Shown piece after piece: positions 56,080 through 64,000 of a stretch of DNA of 64,000 nt. This DNA comes from Microbacterium murale (lineage in GTDB: Bacteria; Actinomycetota; Actinomycetes; Actinomycetales; Microbacteriaceae): positions 2,976,001-3,040,000 of the forward strand of contig NZ_JAUSXK010000001.1 in the NCBI RefSeq assembly GCF_030815955.1, read 5' to 3'. A program made the translations under genes and the position numbers. The first letter of the stretch is position 1. The number at the start of each line of letters is the position of its first letter. The notes beneath the pieces were generated by a model, which was not told the DNA's origin, did not search any database, and saw only the letters and a list, made by a program, of their open reading frames with translations.

Positions 56080-56966
56080 CCGACACTCTGAAGACCTCGG
56101 TGGCCATCCAGGCGATCGGAGCCCGAGGGCGCCGACGCGCACCATCAGGCGTGCGCTGGGGGAGCCCAGGCGTCTACCTGCTCGCGGTGATCCTGATCAC
56201 GATCTGCATCACGCCGATCCTCTACATCATCATCGGCGGGTTCCGCACCAACTCGCAGATCACCAACGACCCGTCGGGGTGGCCCGCACCGTGGGAGATC
56301 GGGAACTACACCAACGTCCTCGGCAGCAGCGAGTTCTGGACGGCGATGGTCAACTCGACGATCTCCGCCGCCGGCACCACTCTCGGTGCGGTCATCCTCG
56401 GAGTGATGGCCAGCTATGTGATCGCCCGCTACGACTTCGGTGGCAAGGGCATCATGTACTCGTTCTTCGCCGCAGGACTGATGTTCCCGATCACCGTCGC
56501 GATCACACCGCTCTACCTGCTGATCCGCAACCTCGGCCTGGTGAACAGCCTCGGGGGCATCATCCTGCCTCAGATCGCGTTCGCCCTGCCGACCACGATC
56601 ATCATCCTGGTGCCGTTCCTGCGAGCGATCCCGAAAGAACTCGAGGAGGCGGCATCGATCGACGGCGCCTCGCGACTCGGTTTCTTCTGGAGGATGGTGA
56701 TCCCGCTGAGCCTGCCCGGAGTCATCACCGTCGGCATCCTCGCGTTCATCGGATCATGGAACGGGTACATGCTGCCGCTGTTCATCCTCAATGACTCCAG
56801 TCTGTTCACCCTTCCGCTCGGGGTGCAGAACTTCTCATCGCAGTATTCGGTCGACACCGCGAAGGTCCTCGCCTACACCTCGTTGTCGATGCTGCCGGCG
56901 CTGATCTTCTTCAGCATGTTCGAGCGTCGAATCGTCGGTGGACTCACCGGCGCGGTCAAGGGCTGA
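56076..56966 (+). CDS. CUT1 sugar ABC permease, MalG-type
   Basis: A 296-aa permease with six helices and the EAA loop ELEEAASIDGASRLGFFWRM. The final residues FERRIVGGLTGAVKG are the usual MalG ending, which reaches into the ATPase dimer. Starts in the ATGA overlap with its partner gene and ends 6 bp before the GH3 gene. Confidence 0.92.
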   Translation: MTDTLKTSVAIQAIGARGRRRAPSGVRWGSPGVYLLAVILITICITPILYIIIGGFRTNSQITNDPSGWPAPWEIGNYTNVLGSSEFWTAMVNSTISAAGTTLGAVILGVMASYVIARYDFGGKGIMYSFFAAGLMFPITVAITPLYLLIRNLGLVNSLGGIILPQIAFALPTTIIILVPFLRAIPKELEEAASIDGASRLGFFWRMVIPLSLPGVITVGILAFIGSWNGYMLPLFILNDSSLFTLPLGVQNFSSQYSVDTAKVLAYTSLSMLPALIFFSMFERRIVGGLTGAVKG

Positions 56967-56972
56967 GCAGAC

Positions 56973-59399
56973 ATGGAAGAGAGATCCGTGACGGATGCCG
57001 GAGCGGGAGTTCCCGCCATGCCCGAGGTGTCAGATCGCGTTCGTGCGCTGCACGCGCAGATGACGCTTGACGAGAAGCTCGCGCAGATCGTCGGATACTG
57101 GCTCGACCAGAACGGCGTGGTCGCCCCGATGCAGTCGGAGATGGCGGCAGGTCAGCCGGATGCCGGACACCTGGAGGACGTGACCAGGAACGGGCTGGGC
57201 CAGTACACCCGCGTGTACGGTACTCGGCCCGTCGATCCGACCGAGCGCGCCGCGTGGCTCTGGGCAGAGCAGCGGCGGCTCAAGAGGGAGACGCGACTGG
57301 GAATTCCTGCGCTCGTGCACGAGGAATGCCTCACCGGGCTGGCGGCATGGAAGGCTGCTGCATTTCCCACCCCGTTGGCCTGGGGGGCGAGCTTCAATCC
57401 GGATCTCGTGCACGAGATGGCCGCGTCGATCGGCGAGTCCATGCGCGAGCTGGGCATCCATCAGGGCCTTGCGCCGGTGCTGGATGTCATCCGCGATCCT
57501 CGCTGGGGACGGGTGGACGAGTGCATCGCGGAGGACCCATACGTCGTCGGCGTGCTCGGCACCTCGTATGTCACCGGTCTGCAGTCAGCCGGGGTGCACG
57601 CCACTCTGAAGCACTTCGTCGGGTACTCGGGGTCCCGGGCCGGGCGCAACCATGCGCCGGTCTCCGCCGGACCGCGAGAGATCGCGGACGTGTTCCTTCC
57701 CCCGTTCGAGATGGCGCTGTTCGACGGCGGGGCGCGTTCGGTCATGAACTCGTACGCCGAGATCGATGGCGTGCCGCTCGGATCCAGCGAGGAGTATCTG
57801 ACGGACCTGCTGCGTGGACGCTGGGGCTTCGACGGCGTGGTCGTCGCCGACTACTTCGCCGTCGCGTTCCTCGAGGTGATGCATGCGATCGCCGCTGACC
57901 GCGGCGGTGCTGCTGCTGCCGCGCTGACCGCGGGGATCGATGTCGAGCTGCCGACGGGCGATGCATACCTCGCACCGCTCGCCGAACGGATCCGCGCCGG
58001 CGAGTTCGACGAGGTCTACGTCGATCGGGCCGTTCTACGTGCGCTCGCGCAGAAGGAGGAGCTCGGGCTTCTCGAGCCCGGTGCTTTCGAGGACGAGCCG
58101 CCGACGCACATCGACCTGGATTCGCCCCGTCATCGCGACATCGCACGGCGTCTCGCTGAACAGTCGGTCGTACTGCTGTCGAACGACGGCATCCTGCCGC
58201 TCGCCGAGTCGACCGTCACTCCATCACGGATCGCCGTGATCGGCCCGAACGCGCATCGTGCCGAAGCGCTGATGGGATGCTATTCCTTCGTCAACCACGT
58301 GCTCGCGCATCACCCTGAGTTCGAGATCGGGTTCGAGATCCCGACGTTCCTGGAGGCGTTCGAGGCCGAGGCCGGCGAGGGCACGGATGTCGTGTACGCC
58401 AAGGGGGCGGATGTCGAGGGCGACGACCGTGCAGGATTCGAGGAGGCCGTCGCAGCGGCGACCGACGCGGACGTCGCGATCGTCGTCGTGGGCGATCAGG
58501 CCGGGCTGTTCGGCCGAGGCACCGTCGGCGAGGGCAATGACTCCGAGACACTGGAACTGCCCGGCGTGCAGCGCGAACTCGTCGAGTCGATCGTCGCCAC
58601 CGGTACGCCGGTCGTGATGATCGCGCTGACCGGCCGTCCGTACGCGATCGGCTGGGCACTGGACGGCGAACACCGACCGGCAGCGGTGCTGCAGACATTC
58701 TTCCCCGGTGAAGAGGGGGCTGCGGCGCTCTCCGGAGTTCTCTCCGGGCGGGTCAACCCCTCGGGGAGGCTGCCGGTTTCGCTCCCGCGTGCGGCCGGCG
58801 CACAGCCGTACACCTACCTGCATCCGCGGCTCGGTGGGGCATCGGATGTCACGGCCACCGATCCCACGCCCGTGCGTCCGTTCGGCTTCGGGCTCTCGTA
58901 CTCGCGCGTCGCATACGGCGATCTCGTGGTGGATTCGGAAGTCACGGCCGGCGAGGCTTTCGCCGCAGCCATCGAGGTCACCAACACCGGATCGCGCACG
59001 GTGGACGACGTGGTGCAGCTCTACGGTCGTGATGTCGTCGCCTCGGTGACGCGCCCGCTCGCGCAGCTGCTCGCCTTCCAGCGCGTGACGCTCGAGCCGG
59101 GGCAGTCCGCGACGGTGACCTTCACGGTGCCCACTCAACGGTTCGCGTTCAGCGATCGGACGATGACGCGTGTGGTGGAACCGGGTGATGTCCAGGTGTG
59201 GGTCGGTGCAGATGCGGCAGCGACCGAAGGCGCAGGAAACGCCACTGCGCGCTCGACGCTCACCGTCACCGGCGCGGTGCATGTGCTCACGACCGCCGAC
59301 CCTCGTCTGGCGACCGCCGAAGTGATGGTGTCCGAAGCATCGGCATCCGATTCGGCGACAGCGGAGATGATCTCGTCGAGCGGAGCCGGCATGCTATGA
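56973..59399 (+). CDS. GH3 beta-xylosidase/beta-glucosidase
   Basis: An 808-aa intracellular family-3 glycosidase with the GH3 N-domain (LGIPALVHEECLTGLAAWKA, ATLKHFVGYSGSRAGRNHAP), the nucleophile Asp in WGFDGVVVADYFAV, the C-domain (AEQSVVLLSNDGILPLAEST, GEGNDSETLELPGVQRELVE) and the fibronectin-III-like end domain (NTGSRTVDDVVQLYGRD). A tail of about 60 Ala/Ser/Thr-rich residues follows. Many close relatives are xylan beta-xylosidases. No signal peptide: it would work on sugars brought in by the ABC system encoded before it. ATG at 56973 lies 6 bp after the permease stop. Confidence 0.93.
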   Translation: MEERSVTDAGAGVPAMPEVSDRVRALHAQMTLDEKLAQIVGYWLDQNGVVAPMQSEMAAGQPDAGHLEDVTRNGLGQYTRVYGTRPVDPTERAAWLWAEQRRLKRETRLGIPALVHEECLTGLAAWKAAAFPTPLAWGASFNPDLVHEMAASIGESMRELGIHQGLAPVLDVIRDPRWGRVDECIAEDPYVVGVLGTSYVTGLQSAGVHATLKHFVGYSGSRAGRNHAPVSAGPREIADVFLPPFEMALFDGGARSVMNSYAEIDGVPLGSSEEYLTDLLRGRWGFDGVVVADYFAVAFLEVMHAIAADRGGAAAAALTAGIDVELPTGDAYLAPLAERIRAGEFDEVYVDRAVLRALAQKEELGLLEPGAFEDEPPTHIDLDSPRHRDIARRLAEQSVVLLSNDGILPLAESTVTPSRIAVIGPNAHRAEALMGCYSFVNHVLAHHPEFEIGFEIPTFLEAFEAEAGEGTDVVYAKGADVEGDDRAGFEEAVAAATDADVAIVVVGDQAGLFGRGTVGEGNDSETLELPGVQRELVESIVATGTPVVMIALTGRPYAIGWALDGEHRPAAVLQTFFPGEEGAAALSGVLSGRVNPSGRLPVSLPRAAGAQPYTYLHPRLGGASDVTATDPTPVRPFGFGLSYSRVAYGDLVVDSEVTAGEAFAAAIEVTNTGSRTVDDVVQLYGRDVVASVTRPLAQLLAFQRVTLEPGQSATVTFTVPTQRFAFSDRTMTRVVEPGDVQVWVGADAAATEGAGNATARSTLTVTGAVHVLTTADPRLATAEVMVSEASASDSATAEMISSSGAGML

Positions 59400-59511
59400 C
59401 ACCGGCTCGGAGAGGTGTCGCTCACCTGCGATACGGCCGCGCCGCGCTTATCGACCGGCGTCTACCGGATATCGTGTCATGAGCAACTTAATGGAGACGG
59501 TGGGGGACACG

Positions 59512-60696
59512 ATGGCGGAGCGGGCATCGAGCGTCGAACGCGTGCGAGCGGCAAATCTCGGCGAGGTGCTGCGGCTCGTGCATCAGCTCGGCCCGCGTTC
59601 GCGTGCGGTCATCACAGCGGAGACCGGACTGAACCGCTCCACTGTCGCGGATCTCGTCGCGGAACTCGCATCGCGCGGGCTCGTCGTCGAGCAGGAACCC
59701 GATCCCACCCGCCGAGTCGGCAGGCCGTCGCCGATCGTCGCGGCAGGCGACGATGTGATCGCCATCGCCGTGAACCCGGAGGTCGACGCGATCGAGGTCG
59801 GCGCTGTCGCCCTGTCAGGACGGGTACGTGAACGGGCTCGTGTCGAATGTGCGGAGGCGCCGAGCATCGAGGAAGTGGTCCGTGTCGTCGAGGGCGTCGT
59901 CGAGGGCTGGAGAGCGGGCACGCTGGCGGAGAGCCGGTTCGTCGGGATCGGCGTCGCCGTTCCCGGCCTCGTCCGTGTCGAAGACGGTCTGGTCAGGCTC
60001 GCTCCGCATCTGGACTGGCACGACGGCGACCTCCGATCTCCGCTCTCTGAGAGGGTCGGGCTTCCGGCAGCGATAGACAACGATGCATCGCTCGGTGCGC
60101 GCGCAGAACGGCTCTTCGGGGCGGCGCGCGAGCACAGGAACGTCGTCTACCTCAACGGCGGTGCCAGCGGTATCGGCGGCGGTCTCATTCTCCAGGGCGC
60201 GCTGATCTCCGGCGCAGGCGGATACGCCGGCGAGTGGGGGCAGACCCGTCCGAGCATCCCCGTCGAGGCCGACAGGCGTACCCGGGGCGGGGTCCTCGAA
60301 GACGAGGTCAACAGGGCAAGGCTGCTGCAGGTGGCCGGCCTGGGATCGGTTGAAGACCCTGCGCTCGCCGCCGCGCTCACCGACATGGATCGTCCGCAGG
60401 TCGCCGAGGAGGTCGTTCGTCAGCGGCGGATCCTGGCCGCGACGCTCGCCAACGCCGTGAACGTGCTCAATCCGTCCATGATCGTGCTCGGCGGATTCCT
60501 CGGCATGCTGAGTGAGAGCGACCCGGAGGGCTTCACTGCCGATGTGCGGGCGAACTCGCTTGCGGCACCCGGCGAGCAGGTGGAGATCCGCCCCGCCGCG
60601 CTGGGGGCCGATCGCCTCCTGATCGGCGCGGCAGAAGCGGCGTTCGCGCCGCTCCTGAACGACCCCGCCCGTACGCTCGACGCGCTCACGGTGTGA
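59512..60696 (+). CDS. ROK-family transcriptional regulator lacking the zinc motif
   Basis: A 394-aa protein with an N-terminal winged helix (NLGEVLRLVHQLGPRSRAVI, LNRSTVADLVAELASRG) and a ROK fold (GIGVAVPGLVRVEDGLVR, IDNDASLGARAERLFGAA, GGASGIGGGLILQGALI). The CxCGxxGCxE zinc site is missing and the usual GEIGH reads GEWGQ, so it may bind its sugar differently. ATG at 59512 is preferred for GGTGGGGG seven bases upstream; 59479 and 59491 are in-frame alternatives. Convergent with the aldarate operon (11-bp overlap), and it may instead control the GH3 operon. Confidence 0.85.
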   Translation: MAERASSVERVRAANLGEVLRLVHQLGPRSRAVITAETGLNRSTVADLVAELASRGLVVEQEPDPTRRVGRPSPIVAAGDDVIAIAVNPEVDAIEVGAVALSGRVRERARVECAEAPSIEEVVRVVEGVVEGWRAGTLAESRFVGIGVAVPGLVRVEDGLVRLAPHLDWHDGDLRSPLSERVGLPAAIDNDASLGARAERLFGAAREHRNVVYLNGGASGIGGGLILQGALISGAGGYAGEWGQTRPSIPVEADRRTRGGVLEDEVNRARLLQVAGLGSVEDPALAAALTDMDRPQVAEEVVRQRRILAATLANAVNVLNPSMIVLGGFLGMLSESDPEGFTADVRANSLAAPGEQVEIRPAALGADRLLIGAAEAAFAPLLNDPARTLDALTV

Positions 60697-62128
60697 TCGG
60701 CACGCCGTCCACACGGCGAGGGATGCGCAGCGGATTCTCTTCGCGCAGTGCGGCCGGCAGCACCGCGTCGGGCGCATCCTGAAAGGCGACGGGCCGCTGG
60801 AAGCGTCGCACAGCCGTGGCTCCGACGGAAGTGAACTGGGTGTTCGTCGATGGCCAGGGTCCGCCGTGCTGCTGCGCCCAGCTGACAGCGACACCGGTCG
60901 GCCACCCGCCGAAGAGCAGACGTCCGGCGAGGGGCTCCAGCCGGTGTACGAGGGCTGCGACATCCTCGCCGGGTGAACTGTGCAGGGTCGCCGTGAGGCT
61001 TCCAGGGAGAAGGCTCAGCGCAACGTCAAGTTCCGCCTCATCGCGATAGCGAACGAGGAGCGTGAACGGACCGAACACCTCTTCCAACAGGGAATCGGTG
61101 TTGACCCGTAGAGTGGCGACGTCGGTCATAGCGACCATCGATGAGGTGCCGTCGGAATCGCCGCTGGTCGCTGATGACATCATCTCGACCCCGCTGACGC
61201 CACGTACGCGCTCACTACCGGTCGTGAACCCGTCAGCGATCCCAGACGTGAGCATGCGCTGCTGCGCGGCGAGGTGGCGGGGCAGTTCCCGTTCCAGTGC
61301 TGAATCATGCGGGACGAGCACGACGCCGGGTTTGGTGCAGAACTGGCCGACGCCGAGCTGGAAAGAGGCAGCGAGTCCCGCTGCCAGGTCGGCACCCTGC
61401 TCCGCATCGGCCGCTGCGGTCACGACCACCGGATTCAGCGAGCCCAACTCACCGTAGAACGGGATCGGTTCCGGCCGCGCCGCGATACGGTCGATGAGCG
61501 CACGGCCGCCCCGCACCGAACCGGTGAACGCGACGGCGCGGATCCCGGCGTGATCCACGAGAGACAGACCCGCGTCGAACCCGGAGACCATGGCGAAAGT
61601 CCCTTCGGGTGCGCCGGATTCGCGCAGCGATTCGGTGACGATCTGCGCGGTCACGTCGGACGTCCGAGGGTGCCCGGGGTGCGCCTTCACGACGACGGGG
61701 CAGCCCACCGCCAGCGCTGATGCCGTGTCACCGCCGGCGATCGAGAAGGCGAACGGGAAGTTGGATGCCGCGAACACCGCGACCGGGCCGATGGGGCGCA
61801 GCACCCGACGCAGGTCGGGGACCGGCGGAGTGGCTGCAGGATTCGGGTGGTCGATCGTCGCCTCGAGGTACGAACCCTCCTCGATGACGTCTGCGAACTG
61901 ACGCAGTTGCGCTGTGGTGCGGGCGAGTTCGCCGGTGAGGCGCGGTATGCGGAGGGCCGTCTCCTCGTCGGCGATCCGGACGAGTTCGCCCGACCGCGCG
62001 TCGAGCGAACCGGCGATCGCCCGCAGCCACATCGCTCGTGTGATGTCCTCCGTACGGGCGAGCAGTGCGGATGCAGCGGCAGCGGAGCGCACTATGTCGT
62101 CGACCTCGCGGGGAATGCTCTCGTTCAT
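60686..62128 (-). CDS. 2-oxoglutarate-semialdehyde (2,5-dioxovalerate) dehydrogenase
   Basis: A 480-aa member of the KGSADH branch of aldehyde dehydrogenases. PIGPVAVFAASNFPFAFSIA, the general-base Glu in YGELGSLNPVVV and the nucleophile Cys in GVGQFCTKPGVVLV are typical of the NADP-dependent type in sugar-acid pathways. It would oxidise 2,5-dioxopentanoate to 2-oxoglutarate, the last step after the KdgD-like enzyme encoded at the far end of the operon. AGGAGG lies eight bases before the ATG. Sixty-one bp separate it from the dehydratase gene, filled by a GTGC-type repeat. Confidence 0.9.
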   Translation of the reverse strand: MNESIPREVDDIVRSAAAASALLARTEDITRAMWLRAIAGSLDARSGELVRIADEETALRIPRLTGELARTTAQLRQFADVIEEGSYLEATIDHPNPAATPPVPDLRRVLRPIGPVAVFAASNFPFAFSIAGGDTASALAVGCPVVVKAHPGHPRTSDVTAQIVTESLRESGAPEGTFAMVSGFDAGLSLVDHAGIRAVAFTGSVRGGRALIDRIAARPEPIPFYGELGSLNPVVVTAAADAEQGADLAAGLAASFQLGVGQFCTKPGVVLVPHDSALERELPRHLAAQQRMLTSGIADGFTTGSERVRGVSGVEMMSSATSGDSDGTSSMVAMTDVATLRVNTDSLLEEVFGPFTLLVRYRDEAELDVALSLLPGSLTATLHSSPGEDVAALVHRLEPLAGRLLFGGWPTGVAVSWAQQHGGPWPSTNTQFTSVGATAVRRFQRPVAFQDAPDAVLPAALREENPLRIPRRVDGVPITP

Positions 62129-62142
62129 GGTGATCCTCCTGG

Positions 62143-62181
62143 TGCGTGCGTGCGTTCGCGCGTGTGTGTGCGTGCGTTCGC
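62143..62181. repeat. Imperfect GCGT/GTGT microsatellite between two operon genes
   Basis: The intergenic stretch is almost entirely made of TGCG, CGCG and TGTG steps, including TGCGTGCGTGCGTTCGCG and its near copy TGCGTGCGTTCGCG. The short alternating purine-pyrimidine run is the only such tract in the window. It ends seven bases before the AGGAGG of the next gene on the minus strand. Confidence 0.7.
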
Positions 62182-62189
62182 GGCGATGT

Positions 62190-63260
62190 TCAGTGGAACC
62201 GGAGTCCGAGTCCGAGTCCCGGTCGGCCCGTGATCCAGCCGTTCGCGATGTCGAGCCCGGTGGGCTCGCTCAACGCTCCGAGTGCGGCGAATCCGGCATC
62301 CTCGACATCCTCTATCCAATTCTGCTCCGGTAGTGCGAAGGCCACCTGTGCCGAGAGCTCGGGGAGCAGATGGGGTGCGAGTTCCACGCGTCTCTCCCTG
62401 GCGAGCTCGGCGATCCGCAGGAACGGGGTGATCCCGCCCACCCGGATGACGTTGGGCTGGACGACGTCCACGGCGCCCGCGTCCAGGAAATCCCGGAAGC
62501 GGTGGACGGTGTGCAGGTTCTCGCCCAGCGCGACCGGCACATCGATGCGTCGGCGCAGCTCGGCATGGCCGGCGAGATCATCAGCGCGCAGCGGCTCTTC
62601 CACCCAGCCGAGGCCATGGACGGACAGCGACTGGATCCGTCGGGTCGCGGTGTCCAGATCCCAGCGCTGATTGGCGTCGACGAGCAGACGGCGATCGGGT
62701 CCGATCACCGATCGCACCGCCGCGACGCGGTCGAGATCCTCCGCAGGGTCGGGCCGGCCGACCTTGATCTTCACAGCCTCATTTCCTGCACTCACCCAGC
62801 GCTCGGTCTGTGCGACCAGCTCATCGAGCGTGTAGTGCAGGTTCACGCCGCTCCCGTACACGGGCAGCCGGCTATGGTTCCGGCCGAGCACTCCTGTCAC
62901 GCTCGTGCCTGCGACTCGCGCCCGTCTGTCCCAGAGAGCGAGATCGACACCGGCGAGTGCGATCGTCGTCACGCCGCCGCCGCCCGCCTCGTGCAGATGC
63001 GCCCACGCGTCACTCCATAGTTCGGGGACCGCCGGCCGACCGCGCAGGAACGGCGCGAGGTCATCGTCGAGCATCGCCTGTACGGCGGTGCCCCCGATCG
63101 ACGGCGTCCACGAGAAGCCGTGCCCATCGCTGCCGTCGTCGCAGACGACGGTCACTTCGACGACACGGATGTCGGTGACATCCTTGCCCCACGGACGACT
63201 CAGCGGAATACGGATGAGTCGGGTTCGGACGTCCGCGATCGCCGGGACTGCATCCGTCAT
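62190..63260 (-). CDS. Enolase-superfamily sugar-acid dehydratase
   Basis: A 356-aa mandelate-racemase/muconate-lactonizing type enzyme. The KxK base pair is in EAVKIKVGRPD, the Mg2+ ligands in RRLLVDANQRW, WVEEPLRADD and PVALGENLHTV, and the opposite base His in LAPHLLPELSAQVAF. It would dehydrate an acid sugar, most likely galactarate, glucarate or a related aldarate, to the 5-keto-4-deoxy acid used by KdgD. ATG at 63260 overlaps the KdgD stop (ATGA); exact substrate cannot be read from sequence. Confidence 0.88.
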   Translation of the reverse strand: MTDAVPAIADVRTRLIRIPLSRPWGKDVTDIRVVEVTVVCDDGSDGHGFSWTPSIGGTAVQAMLDDDLAPFLRGRPAVPELWSDAWAHLHEAGGGGVTTIALAGVDLALWDRRARVAGTSVTGVLGRNHSRLPVYGSGVNLHYTLDELVAQTERWVSAGNEAVKIKVGRPDPAEDLDRVAAVRSVIGPDRRLLVDANQRWDLDTATRRIQSLSVHGLGWVEEPLRADDLAGHAELRRRIDVPVALGENLHTVHRFRDFLDAGAVDVVQPNVIRVGGITPFLRIAELARERRVELAPHLLPELSAQVAFALPEQNWIEDVEDAGFAALGALSEPTGLDIANGWITGRPGLGLGLRFH

Positions 63261-64000
63261 CACGCCACGAGCTCCCTGCCGTCGGCGAGCAGTTGTGCGA
63301 GACGTTCGACCTGCGCGCCCGTCGGATCGATGAGCGGTGCGCGCACCGATCCCACAGGCAGCCCGCCCAGTCGGACCCCGGCTTTGATGAGGGACACGGC
63401 GAAGCCTGGCACCTCATCGCGCAGCGCGATCAGCGGTGAGTAGAAGCCGTCGAGCAGCCGGTGCTGCGCGTCGACATCGCCCGCGCGCAGCGCGGTGAAG
63501 AACGCGACAGCGATCTCGGGTGCCATTGCGAAGACGGCCGATGAGTACATCGGCACGCCGATCGCGGCGTAGGCGGCCTGGGTCATCTCTGCTGTGAGGA
63601 GGCCGTTGAAGAACAGGATGTCGCGACCGGATGCCTGTGCCCGGCGGACGAACTGCTGTGCGACGGCGAGATCGCCGACGCCGTCCTTGATGCCGACGAC
63701 CTGCGGCAGGCGCAGCAGTGCGCCGATCGAATCAGGGTGGAACTGCGCGTTCGCACGGTGATAGACGATGAGCGGCAGTTCGGTGGCGGCGGCGATGCGC
63801 TCCACGTAAGTGATGAGGCCCTGTTGGGGAGCGCCGACCAGATAGGGCGGAAGCACGAGAAGGCCCTCAGCACCCTGCTCCTGCGCTTCCTGCGCACACT
63901 CGATCGCGTGACCGAGCGGGCCGCCGGCGCCGGCGAGCACAGGAACTCTGCCTTTCGACGCTCTCACAGCGGCGCCCACGACTGCGGCGTTCTCACTGGC
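63260..64000 (-). CDS. kdgD: 5-dehydro-4-deoxyglucarate dehydratase-like protein (C-terminal part, cut by window end)
   Basis: The last 246 residues of a DapA-family lyase whose N-terminus lies outside the window. The Schiff-base Lys is in VVGIKDGVGDLAVA, and LPLIVYHRANAQF resembles the VYNRDNA motif of decarboxylating KdgD more than that of DapA or NanA. It would turn 5-keto-4-deoxyglucarate into 2,5-dioxopentanoate, water and CO2. With the enolase-type dehydratase and the semialdehyde dehydrogenase it makes a full aldarate-to-2-oxoglutarate route. A 2-keto-3-deoxypentonate dehydratase (Weimberg route) is the alternative. Confidence 0.85.
   Translation of the reverse strand, partial: ASENAAVVGAAVRASKGRVPVLAGAGGPLGHAIECAQEAQEQGAEGLLVLPPYLVGAPQQGLITYVERIAAATELPLIVYHRANAQFHPDSIGALLRLPQVVGIKDGVGDLAVAQQFVRRAQASGRDILFFNGLLTAEMTQAAYAAIGVPMYSSAVFAMAPEIAVAFFTALRAGDVDAQHRLLDGFYSPLIALRDEVPGFAVSLIKAGVRLGGLPVGSVRAPLIDPTGAQVERLAQLLADGRELVA

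Noticed and set aside
1..64000. CRISPR arrays, insertion sequences, prophage genes, tRNA or rRNA genes
   Set aside because: I looked for regularly spaced repeats, terminal inverted repeats with transposase frames and tRNA cloverleaf elements and saw none. A tRNAscan or CRISPR-finder run would be decisive.

Overview
The window is chromosomal DNA of a high-GC actinobacterium. Codon use, leaderless-looking promoters, monomeric isocitrate dehydrogenase, ROK and LacI sugar regulators, ABC sugar importers without their own ATPase, and the lack of any mobile element all fit a Microbacteriaceae genome such as Microbacterium or a close relative. That taxonomic call is inferred from gene content, not from a marker gene. 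I saw no tRNA, rRNA, CRISPR array, insertion sequence or phage gene.

Layout. 1-5.1 kb: a PucR-type regulator (cut by the window edge) divergent from an operon of class-III aminotransferase, glutaryl-CoA-dehydrogenase-like enzyme and aldehyde dehydrogenase. 5.1-11.4 kb: a five-gene metal/siderophore uptake operon (FecCD-like permease, ATPase, binding lipoprotein, and a pair of exporter-fold ABC proteins) behind a perfect Fur-type palindrome. 11.5-13.5 kb: an Ada/AraC/AlkA fusion glycosylase coupled to an O6-methylguanine methyltransferase. 13.6-17.5 kb: a heterodimeric multidrug-type ABC exporter preceded by a 20-codon leader ORF and a hairpin. 18.3-25.4 kb: a xyloglucan-oligosaccharide type operon (binding protein, two permeases, GH31 alpha-xylosidase, GH1 beta-glucosidase) with two LacI-like operators. 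25.7-31.2 kb: GNAT acetyltransferase, isocitrate dehydrogenase, L,D-transpeptidase, small lipoprotein, RidA. 31.2-37.6 kb: an amino-sugar operon starting with an unusual D-aminoacylase/GH20 fusion, then ROK repressor, ROK kinase and nagB. 37.6-41.8 kb: NUDIX hydrolase, FAD-linked oxidase, a small membrane protein and an ECF sigma factor fused to a zinc-finger anti-sigma-like domain, membrane segments and a Thr-Asp-Pro repeat. 42.1-44.8 kb: nagA and a second GH20. 44.8-47.1 kb: a ZTP (pfl) riboswitch followed by glyA-folD. 47.1-52.5 kb: membrane protein, DUF6882-like protein, MFS transporter, xylB, xylA. 52.6-59.4 kb: LacI regulator divergent from a second ABC sugar importer with a GH3 beta-xylosidase/glucosidase. 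59.5-64 kb: a ROK-like regulator lacking the zinc motif, then a convergent aldarate-degradation operon (semialdehyde dehydrogenase, enolase-superfamily dehydratase, KdgD-like dehydratase cut by the window end).

How the parts fit together. Much of the window is about harvesting plant cell wall and amino-sugar material. Oligosaccharides imported by the two CUT1-type systems would be cut inside the cell by GH31, GH1 and GH3 enzymes that have no signal peptide; xylose would go through XylA and XylB; uronic or aldaric acids would go to 2-oxoglutarate through the last operon; GlcNAc from the two GH20 domains would go through kinase, NagA and NagB. Neither sugar importer has an ATPase gene here, so a shared MsmK/MsiK-type ATPase elsewhere is expected. 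The strongest candidates for something not commonly described are the D-aminoacylase-GH20 fusion, the leader peptide/hairpin before the ABC exporter, and the ECF sigma factor with its repeat-bearing extension.
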